Assembly: GCA_006226895.1 (NCBI GenBank)
Contig: SBFN01000057.1
Coordinates: 1 to 5,220, forward strand
Direction: 5' to 3'
From: Deltaproteobacteria bacterium
Lineage (GTDB): Bacteria; Desulfobacterota; Desulfuromonadia; Desulfuromonadales; BM103
Length of the DNA stretch: 5,220 nucleotides
How positions within the stretch are numbered: position 1 is the first letter of the stretch; each line of letters starts with the position of its first letter. This document shows, in pieces, positions 1 to 5,220 of this stretch. Under the pieces are notes generated by a model. The model was not told where the DNA came from. It was given only the letters and a program-made list of their open reading frames with translations, and ran no database searches. Made by a program: the position numbers and the translations under genes.

Positions 1-857
1 GCATTGCTGAGGAGCTTGAGCCCAGACGCTGGTCCCACCTGCCGACCAATTCTAACTTTTTCGGTACAGCGTATGCTTACACAGACGCAGAAATAGGCTT
101 TGATCCAGTTCTCAAGATTGAAGATGTAGAGTTGGAACTGGACACCTTTGCCGCAAAATATATACGCACATTTTCAATTTTCAAAAGAACGGCAAGAGTA
201 GGTGTCCTTCAAGCCTACCAGTCTGGTAGGTGGTCTGGACTGCTTGATGGTGTACCCGCGAGCGTTAAAAGAAGCGGTTGGTCAGACACATTCGTGAGGC
301 TTGCAGTGAACCTCTATGGTGCACCACCGCTCAAGGGAAAAGAGTATATTGCTTACCGAGCAGCACAAAACGTCGAGACCATCATAGGGGCGGCACTATC
401 AGTTCAGCTGCCTACCGGTGAATACATGGACGACAAACTGATCAATCTCGGGACAAACAGATTTACTTTCCGACCACAGTTAGGCGTTGTTCACTCGCGT
501 GGAAAATGGTCGCTTGAATTAACCGGAACAGTGGCCTTGTACACAGACAATAATGATTTCTTTAATGATAAAAGGCTCGAACAGGATCCTTTTTACACAC
601 TTCATAGTCATTTGGTTTATACCTTCAAACCAGGGGTGTGGGGCAGTGCAAGCGCAGGCTACGACTATGGCAAAAGGTCAACTATAGATGGCGTCAAGAA
701 GGATGATAAGAGGGAGAACCTAGCCTGGGCATTAAGTTTTGGGTTGCCCATCAATAGAAATATTGGTTTTAAGGTTGGTTATATAGGTACTCGAACGCAG
801 AAGAAGATAGGTGTTGATTCTGACACCTTTTTGCTTAGTGCCACAATAGTCTGGTAA
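1..857 (+). CDS. Outer-membrane beta-barrel 'transporter', phenol MetA-pathway type (3' part, N-terminus outside window)
   Basis: The reading frame is already open at base 3 and runs to TAA at 855-857, giving 284 visible residues. The internal TTG at 132 is not a credible start, because typical family sequence (ELEPRRWSHLP, then FDPVLKIED) is encoded upstream of it. Recognisable family blocks are YQSGRW, LLDGVPASV, NLYGAPPLKGKE, DKLINLG, RPQLGVVH, YTDNNDFF and LEQDP. These match the group annotated as 'transporter' or 'MetA-pathway of phenol degradation' (PF13557), which are predicted outer-membrane barrels. Only about 25-35 residues, mainly the signal peptide, seem to be missing. The protein ends in an aromatic residue (ATIVW), as expected for a BAM-assembled barrel. 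Alternating polar/aromatic stretches and many Tyr/Gly residues support beta-strands. Its substrate is unknown. A 288-base gap and lower GC separate it from the TRAP operon, so a joint function is not implied. Family call is firm; function is weak. Confidence 0.85.
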   Translation, partial: IAEELEPRRWSHLPTNSNFFGTAYAYTDAEIGFDPVLKIEDVELELDTFAAKYIRTFSIFKRTARVGVLQAYQSGRWSGLLDGVPASVKRSGWSDTFVRLAVNLYGAPPLKGKEYIAYRAAQNVETIIGAALSVQLPTGEYMDDKLINLGTNRFTFRPQLGVVHSRGKWSLELTGTVALYTDNNDFFNDKRLEQDPFYTLHSHLVYTFKPGVWGSASAGYDYGKRSTIDGVKKDDKRENLAWALSFGLPINRNIGFKVGYIGTRTQKKIGVDSDTFLLSATIVW

Positions 858-896
858 TCTCTGATATATATTTTCGGTACGTCAGATATGCAGAGA
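858..896 (+). terminator. Weak hairpin just after the outer-membrane protein gene
   Basis: An imperfect inverted repeat begins directly after the stop codon. TCTCTGATAT (858-867) pairs with ATATGCAGAGA (886-896), with a single bulged G at 890 and an 18-base loop. The stem is AT-rich and is followed by AAAAGGG rather than a T-run, so it does not meet the usual rule for an intrinsic terminator. It could be a processing or stability hairpin, or chance. Its position right after the gene is the main support. Confidence 0.25.
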
Positions 897-1076
897 AAAG
901 GGTGGTTGAATCAGTCATCGCCAGCCTGTAAACGATCTGTTTTTTTCTGGGTGTCGTATCCCAGCTTTTGTGCAATCCCTGCGATTCTCTTTTGGAGGCA
1001 ACAAGCCCATCTTTAGATAAAAGATCAATAAACCTACCCCCGACGACAAATCCGCAAATTAAAGAGTTTTTCTCCT

Positions 1077-1092
1077 TGGCATGCTCTTTGCC
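1077..1092 (+). promoter_or_regulatory. Candidate sigma-54 (-24/-12) promoter of the TAXI-TRAP operon
   Basis: TGGCAT (1077-1082), five bases, then TTGC (1088-1091) fits the TGGCAC-N5-TTGC consensus with one mismatch. The invariant GG (1078-1079) and GC (1090-1091) have the required 12-base spacing. The predicted start is near 1103, leaving a leader of about 43 bases before the ATG. No good sigma-70 pair was seen: TTGCCA at 1088 resembles a -35 box, but no adequate -10 lies 16-18 bases further. Transport operons for organic acids are often sigma-54 dependent (DctB/DctD-controlled dctA is the known example), which fits. The element also contains a dyad, TGGCA-N7-TGCCA (1077-1093), so an operator is an alternative reading. 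A sigma-54 promoter would need an enhancer-binding activator; none is encoded in the window. Confidence 0.5.
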
Positions 1093-1096
1093 ATAT

Positions 1097-1127
1097 TTAT
1101 GGTAAATTTAATCTTTGCTAACCATAA
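1097..1127. promoter_or_regulatory. 7-bp inverted repeat over the predicted transcription start (possible operator)
   Basis: TTATGGT (1097-1103) and ACCATAA (1121-1127) are perfect inverted arms separated by 17 bases, so their centres are 24 bases apart. They span the start site predicted from the -24/-12 element and end seven bases before the Shine-Dalgarno sequence. This spacing would suit a dimeric regulator touching two half-sites, or an mRNA hairpin if transcription starts further upstream. No regulator is known from the window. A 7-bp dyad in a region this size can also arise by chance. Confidence 0.25.
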
Positions 1128-1133
1128 CTTCAC

Positions 1134-1140
1134 AAGGAGG
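1134..1140 (+). promoter_or_regulatory. Strong ribosome binding site of the TAXI binding protein
   Basis: AAGGAGG, a near-perfect anti-Shine-Dalgarno complement, ends five bases before the ATG at 1146. It fixes that start and suggests high translation, as usual for a periplasmic binding protein made in excess over its permease. Confidence 0.85.
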
Positions 1141-1145
1141 AACAC

Positions 1146-2171
1146 ATGCTCAATCTCAAGAGAACACTGTTAGCCATTGTTGCCCTCAGCATGACGCTGA
1201 GCCCCTTTGCTGCACCGGACGTCCGTGCGGCGGAAGAACGTAACTACCTGTTGGCGACCGCATCGACTGGCGGCACCTATTATCCGGTGGGCGTTGCTCT
1301 CTCGACGCTGGTGAAGGTCAAACTGCAGCCGAAACAGAAGATCGCCATGTCGGCCATTAACTCTGCCGGTTCTGGTGAGAACATCAAATTACTGCGTGAT
1401 AACGAAGTCCAATTTGCCATCCTCCAAGGTCTTTATGGCTCTTATGCATGGAACGGCGCCGGCCCGATCGAAAATGACGGACCGCAGAAAAATCTGCGCG
1501 CTGTCACCATGCTTTGGCAGAATGTCGAGCACTACGCGGTGCTGAAGAAATTCGCTAAAACCGGCACTGTCAGTGACCTGGTCGCTATGAAGGGCGAGGC
1601 GATGTCAATGGGCAAGAAAAACTCTGGCACCCTCGGCTCCAACAAGGTCATCCTTGGTAACTTGGGTATAGATATTGACAAAGACTATGACTTGATCCAT
1701 GTCGGCTATGGCCCTTCTGCCGATGCCCTGCAAAACGGTCAGATCTCCGGCTTTGGTATCCCTGCCGGCGCTCCGGCCAGTGCTGTCACCAAGGCTGTTG
1801 CCAATATGGGTGATGAAATTGCTGTGCTCGATATTACCGATGAGCAACTGAAAAAGGCCGACGGCGGCCTCGATCTTTGGACACGCTATGTTATCCCGGC
1901 TGGGACTTATCCTGGTCAGACCAAGGATATCAACACCATAGCCCAGCCGAACATTTTGTCCGTACGTGCTGATGTTGACGAAGATGCTGTCTACCAGATC
2001 ACAAAAACCGTTTACGAAAACCTGCCGTTCCTGAATGCGATTCACGGCGCCACCAAAGCAATGGCCATCGAAAAGGCAATCTCGGGCCTGCCGATGCCAC
2101 TGCATCCTGGCGCAGCCAAGTACTACCAGGAAGTTGGTATCACTATTCCTGAGCGTTTGATTGCACAGTAG
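1146..2171 (+). CDS. TAXI family TRAP transporter solute-binding protein
   Basis: This is the periplasmic receptor of a TRAP transporter of the TAXI (TRAP-associated extracytoplasmic immunogenic) class, which binds a small organic anion and delivers it to the permease. The 341 residues match the usual family length of about 320-350. Residues 1-28 form a Sec signal peptide: Lys-Arg near the N-terminus, hydrophobic LLAIVALSMTL, and likely cleavage after VRA (28). There is no lipobox. Family hallmarks are TASTGGTYYPVGVALS (38-53), a ligand-lobe segment with VQFAILQG (88-95), and GPSADALQNGQISGF (189-203) with IPAGAP after it. Further hallmarks are IPAGTYPGQ (250-258), VYQITKTVYEN (282-292) and LHPGAAKYYQEVG (319-331). 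The start is fixed by AAGGAGG five bases upstream. The permease follows after 66 bases containing a strong hairpin, consistent with an operon in which this gene is expressed most. Characterised TAXI proteins include glutamate/glutamine binders; the ligand here cannot be inferred. Confidence 0.95.
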   Translation: MLNLKRTLLAIVALSMTLSPFAAPDVRAAEERNYLLATASTGGTYYPVGVALSTLVKVKLQPKQKIAMSAINSAGSGENIKLLRDNEVQFAILQGLYGSYAWNGAGPIENDGPQKNLRAVTMLWQNVEHYAVLKKFAKTGTVSDLVAMKGEAMSMGKKNSGTLGSNKVILGNLGIDIDKDYDLIHVGYGPSADALQNGQISGFGIPAGAPASAVTKAVANMGDEIAVLDITDEQLKKADGGLDLWTRYVIPAGTYPGQTKDINTIAQPNILSVRADVDEDAVYQITKTVYENLPFLNAIHGATKAMAIEKAISGLPMPLHPGAAKYYQEVGITIPERLIAQ

Positions 2172-2187
2172 TTTTTCAAGCCACACC

Positions 2188-2217
2188 CTGCGGTCGTCCC
2201 TATGCGGGCGACCGCAG
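2188..2217 (+). terminator. GC-rich hairpin between binding protein and permease (attenuator or mRNA stabiliser)
   Basis: CTGCGGTCG (2188-2196) pairs perfectly with CGACCGCAG (2209-2217). After one bulged T (2197), CCC (2198-2200) pairs with GGG (2206-2208), leaving a five-base loop. This is a very stable 12-bp stem. The tail TTTATTC (2218-2224) has only a short, broken T-run, so it is more likely a partial terminator or a 3' stabiliser of the binding-protein mRNA than a full stop. Such hairpins often give more binding protein than permease in transporter operons. The loop contains an ATG (2202) in frame with the permease. Confidence 0.7.
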
Positions 2218-2225
2218 TTTATTCT

Positions 2226-2229
2226 GGAG
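2226..2229 (+). promoter_or_regulatory. Ribosome binding site that decides the permease start
   Basis: GGAG (within CTGGAGT) lies eight bases before the ATG at 2238. The alternative in-frame ATG at 2202 sits in the loop of the 2188-2217 hairpin, with no Shine-Dalgarno sequence at a usable distance. Another in-frame ATG at 2286 has GAGG at 2271-2274, which is farther away than usual. The 2238 start is therefore preferred. Confidence 0.65.
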
Positions 2230-2237
2230 TTAACTGG

Positions 2238-4361
2238 ATGGACACATCAGGAAATGAGACAGAAGGACAAGAGGCTGAAAGTTATATGCATCCGAGTCGC
2301 TTACTGCTGGTCATGGGTGTCGCTGTCTCTGTTCTGCATATCTGGTTTAATGTAGTCACTGTTCTTCCCAGTCTCTGGCAAAACTCTCTGCACTTTGCCG
2401 GCTTTGCTTTGGTCGCATCGCTGGTTTATCCGTTGCGGAAAGATCCGAACATGCTATGGAAGTCCCTTGATGTTATGCTCGGTTTACTTGCCGCTGGCTC
2501 AGCAATTTTCCTGATTGCCAGAGAAGATGCGATCTACGCTAGGGGCGTAACCATGAGCCCGCTCGAATGGGTTGCCGGAGTCATACTGATTCTCTGTGCA
2601 TTGGAGTTTACTCGAAGGGCGGCAGGGTGGTTTATCCCTTTCCTGATTATCGTCTCATTGTCTTACATCTCCTGGTGGGGAAGTCTGATCGGCGGCGTTT
2701 TCAAGTTCAGCGGGCTCAGCCTGGAGACAATTCTATTCCGCAGCATCTACGGCGATGATGCAATTTTCGGCACCATTGCCAGCATCTCGGCGACTTACGT
2801 TTTCATGTTTCTGCTTTTCGGCGCTTTTCTTCTTCGTTCTGGTGCCGGTGAGTTCGTTATTGATTTGGCCAGAGCTGTGGCCGGCAGGATGGTTGGTGGC
2901 CCGGGGCTGGTTGCGGTCTTCGCGTCTGGTCTGATGGGGACGATCTCAGGTTCGGCTGTTGCCAACACGGCATCAACCGGCGTGATTACCATCCCGTTGA
3001 TGAAGCGGGCCGGCTTCCCGGCCAAGTTTGCTGCCGGAGTTGAAGCCGCTGCATCAACCGGCGGGCAGCTTATGCCGCCGATCATGGGGGCCGGAGCCTT
3101 CGTCATGGCGACTTATACGCAAATCTCCTACAACACCATCATTCTGGTCAGTATTCTGCCCGCAATACTTTACTTTTCCACGGTCGCCTTTTTCGTTCGT
3201 ATCGAGGCCAAGAAAAGTCATGTGCATGCGTTGGACGACGAGGAAGTCTCGGCGATTGAAGTCCTTAAGAAGGGCGGCATCGTTGTCCTCCTGCCGATTG
3301 GAATTTTGATCGGCTTGCTGATCTATGGCTTTACCCCTACCTACGCTGCAGGCATCAGTATTATTGCCGTAGTCGTGTCCTCGTGGTTTTCCGCAAACAA
3401 GATGGGACCCAAGGCGATAGTCGAGGCCATGGCTATTGGTGCCAAGAATATGGTGATGACGGCGATCCTGCTCTGTTCTGTCGGCCTGATCGTCAACGTT
3501 ATCGCCACGGCCGGGGTTGGCAACACTTTCTCGCTGATGATCACCGAGTGGGCTGGTAACAGCATGGTCATCGCGATCCTGCTCGTTGCCCTGGCTTCTC
3601 TGGTCCTTGGTATGGGTTTGCCAGTCACGGCCGCCTATATCGTCCTCGGAACTCTCTCGGCACCGGCACTTCATGCGCTGATCGCTGATAATATGCTGAT
3701 CGAAGCATTGGTGAACGGCCAGATCCCGGAAACGGCAAAGGCGCTTTTCATGGTCGCCGTGCCAGAGAAGTTCGCAGAGATAGGCAGCCCGATGACGGCC
3801 GCTGCTGCACAGGCCATTGTAGATACGATTCCGATCGATATGGCTGGCATGGTTCGCGAAGCAGTCATCAGTGCCGACGCTATGACCTTTGCGCTGCTGG
3901 CAGCGCACCTGATCGTCTTCTGGCTCAGCCAGGACTCCAATGTTACCCCACCGGTTGCTCTCGCTGCATTCACCGGCGCTGCGATCGCTGGCACCAAGCC
4001 GATGGAGACAGGCTTTCAATCATGGAAGGTTGCCAAGGGTCTTTACATCGTCCCCTTACTGTTTGCTTACACTCCCTTTATCGGTGGCTCCTGGGGTGAT
4101 GTCTTTATGGTTTTCTTCTTCGCCATGTTCGGTCTGTATTCCTTTAGCGCCGGGATCCAGGGTTTCATGGAGGCGCCGTTGAACTTACCTGTTCGCTTGT
4201 TGACGCTTGCCTGCGCTGTTGCGTTGCTGTATCCCTTTGCATTGTTGATACATCTTGGCGGTCTGGTCGTGCTCGGCGTGGTCTTTTTCTTCAGTTACAG
4301 GGCTTCCCGCATGACGTCGTCAGATGATGACTCTGCTGACGTTGTGACAGCTGTTGGCTAA
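2238..4361 (+). CDS. TRAP transporter fused permease (DctQ-DctM type, TAXI system)
   Basis: This 707-residue inner-membrane protein fuses the small (Q) and large (M) TRAP permease subunits and imports the substrate delivered by the upstream TAXI protein, driven by an ion gradient. Residues 1-20 are a polar N-terminal tail. Hydrophobic segments at about 21-40, 50-66, 76-94 and 108-122 form the Q-like part. The M part follows, with FLLFGAFLLRSG (191-202), GLMGTISGSAVANTASTG (231-248), IPLMKRAGFP (252-261), STGGQLMPPIMGAGAF (273-288), LGMGLPVTAAYI (457-468) and NVTPPVALAAF (568-578). These are canonical TRAP large-subunit signatures, repeated in the two halves as expected. Extra hydrophobic segments (about 603-690) and an acidic tail (SSDDDSADVV) end the protein. 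Residues about 479-551, between two conserved membrane blocks, form an amphipathic insertion absent from minimal family members. The start at 2238 has a Shine-Dalgarno sequence; an ATG 36 bases upstream is in a hairpin loop. The SDR gene begins 56 bases downstream, consistent with one operon. Confidence 0.95.
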   Translation: MDTSGNETEGQEAESYMHPSRLLLVMGVAVSVLHIWFNVVTVLPSLWQNSLHFAGFALVASLVYPLRKDPNMLWKSLDVMLGLLAAGSAIFLIAREDAIYARGVTMSPLEWVAGVILILCALEFTRRAAGWFIPFLIIVSLSYISWWGSLIGGVFKFSGLSLETILFRSIYGDDAIFGTIASISATYVFMFLLFGAFLLRSGAGEFVIDLARAVAGRMVGGPGLVAVFASGLMGTISGSAVANTASTGVITIPLMKRAGFPAKFAAGVEAAASTGGQLMPPIMGAGAFVMATYTQISYNTIILVSILPAILYFSTVAFFVRIEAKKSHVHALDDEEVSAIEVLKKGGIVVLLPIGILIGLLIYGFTPTYAAGISIIAVVVSSWFSANKMGPKAIVEAMAIGAKNMVMTAILLCSVGLIVNVIATAGVGNTFSLMITEWAGNSMVIAILLVALASLVLGMGLPVTAAYIVLGTLSAPALHALIADNMLIEALVNGQIPETAKALFMVAVPEKFAEIGSPMTAAAAQAIVDTIPIDMAGMVREAVISADAMTFALLAAHLIVFWLSQDSNVTPPVALAAFTGAAIAGTKPMETGFQSWKVAKGLYIVPLLFAYTPFIGGSWGDVFMVFFFAMFGLYSFSAGIQGFMEAPLNLPVRLLTLACAVALLYPFALLIHLGGLVVLGVVFFFSYRASRMTSSDDDSADVVTAVG

Positions 4362-4405
4362 TCACCCATGTTTTGGCAGCAAGATGTGTGTTATTTGAAA
4401 ATTTC

Positions 4406-4411
4406 AGGAGG
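4406..4411 (+). promoter_or_regulatory. Ribosome binding site that decides the SDR start
   Basis: AGGAGG lies six bases before the ATG at 4418. The longer open frame from ATG 4373 would place this sequence inside the gene, has no comparable site of its own, and would add 15 residues that do not match the SDR N-terminus. The 4418 start gives MDLNLDGKVALV, a typical SDR beginning. Confidence 0.85.
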
Positions 4412-4417
4412 ATTTCG

Positions 4418-5203
4418 ATGGATTTGAACCTTGATGGAAAAGTTGCTTTGGTTATCGCTTCAAGTAAAGGCCTGGGTAAGGCTGTTGCGAGACAGCTCTC
4501 ACTGGAAGGTTGTAACGTGATGCTGAGCAGTCGAGATGCTGAACAGCTCGAAGCTGCCAGGCTGGAACTGAGCAAGGAAGCGTCCGGGCGTATCGAATGC
4601 TGCCCTTGCGATATTACTTGCGCAGACGATATCGATACGCTGATAGCGAAGACTCGTGAACTGTTCGGAACCATCGATATCCTTGTTAATAATGCTGGTG
4701 GTCCACCCGGAGGCGGTTTCGATCAACACAACGACGACAACTGGCAACTGGCCTTTGAATTGAACCTGCTCAGCTATGTGCGCCTGATTCGTGCTGCGCT
4801 TCCCGATCTCAAAACTAACGCAGGGAGCATTGTTAATATCACCTCTTCATCCATCAAACAGCCAATCCCGAACCTGGTTCTGTCCAATGTCTATCGGATG
4901 GGTTTGCTTGGCTTGGGTAAGAGTCTTGCCGAAGAACTGGCACCGTTTAACGTGCGTATTAACACCATTGCCCCCGGGAGGATCGCCACCGACAGGACCG
5001 CATACCTGGATCAACTCAAGGCTGACAAGCTCGGCATAACCCGTGAAGAGATAGAGGAAACGTCTCGTCGCAATATTCCATTGGGTCGTTATGGTGCCCC
5101 TGAAGAGTTTGCAAAAGTCGTTGCTTTTATCGTCTCCGATGCAAGCTCTTACGTGACCGGAAGCTCCTTGATGGTTGATGGCGGGATGGTCAAGGCCTAT
5201 TAA
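4418..5203 (+). CDS. SDR family oxidoreductase, FabG-like, lacking the standard YxxxK pair
   Basis: The 261-residue product has the classical short-chain dehydrogenase/reductase length and Rossmann layout, so it is probably a cytosolic NAD(P)-dependent oxidoreductase. GKVALV starts the first strand. The cofactor loop is ASSKGLG (14-20) in place of TGxxxGIG. CDIT (64-67), NNAGG (91-95), Asn116 in ELNLLS, ITSSS (141-145), IAPGRI (184-189) and VDGG (253-256) are in the expected places. The usual catalytic Tyr-x-x-x-Lys is missing: aligning back from GKSLA (167-171), Ser156 and Arg160 occupy the Tyr and Lys positions in LSNVYR, with Tyr159 nearby. This matches the FabG-like SDR subgroup (conserved-domain class BKR_like_SDR_like, from memory) described as lacking a perfect catalytic tetrad, so it does not look like decay. 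The gene is 56 bases after the permease with a strong ribosome binding site, suggesting co-transcription and action on the imported compound. The substrate and even catalytic activity are uncertain. Confidence 0.9.
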   Translation: MDLNLDGKVALVIASSKGLGKAVARQLSLEGCNVMLSSRDAEQLEAARLELSKEASGRIECCPCDITCADDIDTLIAKTRELFGTIDILVNNAGGPPGGGFDQHNDDNWQLAFELNLLSYVRLIRAALPDLKTNAGSIVNITSSSIKQPIPNLVLSNVYRMGLLGLGKSLAEELAPFNVRINTIAPGRIATDRTAYLDQLKADKLGITREEIEETSRRNIPLGRYGAPEEFAKVVAFIVSDASSYVTGSSLMVDGGMVKAY

Positions 5204-5220
5204 CGTAGAGTCGCAGGTTA

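Larger units (their letters stand above)
858..1145. other. 288-base AT-rich intergenic region with promoter elements
   Basis: No convincing + strand gene fits here. GC is low, about 33 percent by eye over 1081-1140. It holds the 3' hairpin of the preceding gene and a T7 run at 940-946. It also holds a CTGGG-N8-CCCAG dyad (947-964) and an ATCTTT-N5-AAAGAT dyad (1009-1025). Further on are the -24/-12 element (1077-1092), a 7-bp dyad (1097-1127) and a strong Shine-Dalgarno sequence. The minus strand has two short frames with protein-like composition but no supported gene. The region most likely serves as the control region of the TAXI-TRAP operon. Confidence 0.6.

Noticed and set aside
1605..2186. 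Minus-strand open frame opposite the TAXI binding protein (193 codons)
   Set aside because: It is fully antisense to a well-supported gene and has no recognisable family features.
2161..2355. Short + strand frame overlapping the binding-protein end and permease start
   Set aside because: It overlaps two real genes in another frame, spans the hairpin and has no ribosome binding site.
3054..4019. Long open frame on the minus strand opposite the permease (321 codons)
   Set aside because: It lies wholly antisense to a clear TRAP permease; the product is rich in Asp, Asn, Gln and His without recognisable motifs, as expected for the complement of a hydrophobic membrane gene.
4314..4341. CGTCAG...CTGACG inverted repeat near the permease 3' end
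   Set aside because: It is a short 6-bp dyad inside coding sequence with no T-run, and too weak to call a terminator or operator.
4374..4388. Possible second -24/-12 promoter before the SDR gene (TGGCAG-N5-TGTG)
   Set aside because: The -24 half is present, but the invariant GC of the -12 half is replaced by TG, so it does not qualify; the short gap from the permease favours read-through.
4373..4417. Upstream extension of the SDR from ATG 4373
   Set aside because: The extension contains the strong AGGAGG of the downstream start and encodes residues that do not fit the SDR N-terminus.
1..5220. CRISPR arrays, tRNA/rRNA genes, insertion-sequence ends, phage or defence genes
   Set aside because: No spaced direct repeats, cloverleaf-like sequences, transposase motifs or terminal repeats were seen on either strand.

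Overview
The window shows a Gram-negative bacterium. It has an outer-membrane beta-barrel-type protein, a Sec-exported periplasmic binding protein and a candidate sigma-54 (-24/-12) promoter. Very strong Shine-Dalgarno sequences, moderate GC in the main genes and the gene families fit a proteobacterium in the broad sense, perhaps a Desulfuromonas/Pelobacter-like deltaproteobacterium. That placement is inference from style and is not demonstrated here.

Layout, all genes on the + strand. (a) 1-857: the 3' part of a gene for an outer-membrane 'transporter' of the phenol MetA-pathway type (PF13557-like). Its N-terminus lies before the window. (b) 858-1145: a 288-base AT-rich intergenic region with a weak hairpin after gene 1, several small dyads, a good -24/-12 element at 1077-1092 and a 7-bp inverted repeat over the predicted transcription start. 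It also has faint traces of minus-strand coding. (c) 1146-5203: a probable three-gene operon. It contains a TAXI-type TRAP solute-binding protein (1146-2171), a fused DctQ-DctM TRAP permease (2238-4361) and an SDR-family oxidoreductase (4418-5203). Internal gaps are 66 and 56 bases, each gene has a clear ribosome binding site, and a strong GC-rich hairpin lies between the binding protein and the permease. The last 17 bases hold nothing recognisable.

Working together: the binding protein captures a small organic anion in the periplasm and the fused permease imports it using an ion gradient. The SDR is probably a cytosolic enzyme acting on the imported compound or a product of it. The substrate cannot be read from the sequence; characterised TAXI proteins include glutamate/glutamine binders.

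I see no clear undescribed system. The points most worth a second look are the sigma-54-type promoter with an overlapping dyad, the hairpin that holds a decoy ATG in its loop, a roughly 73-residue insertion in the permease, and an SDR that lacks the normal Tyr-x-x-x-Lys catalytic pair.
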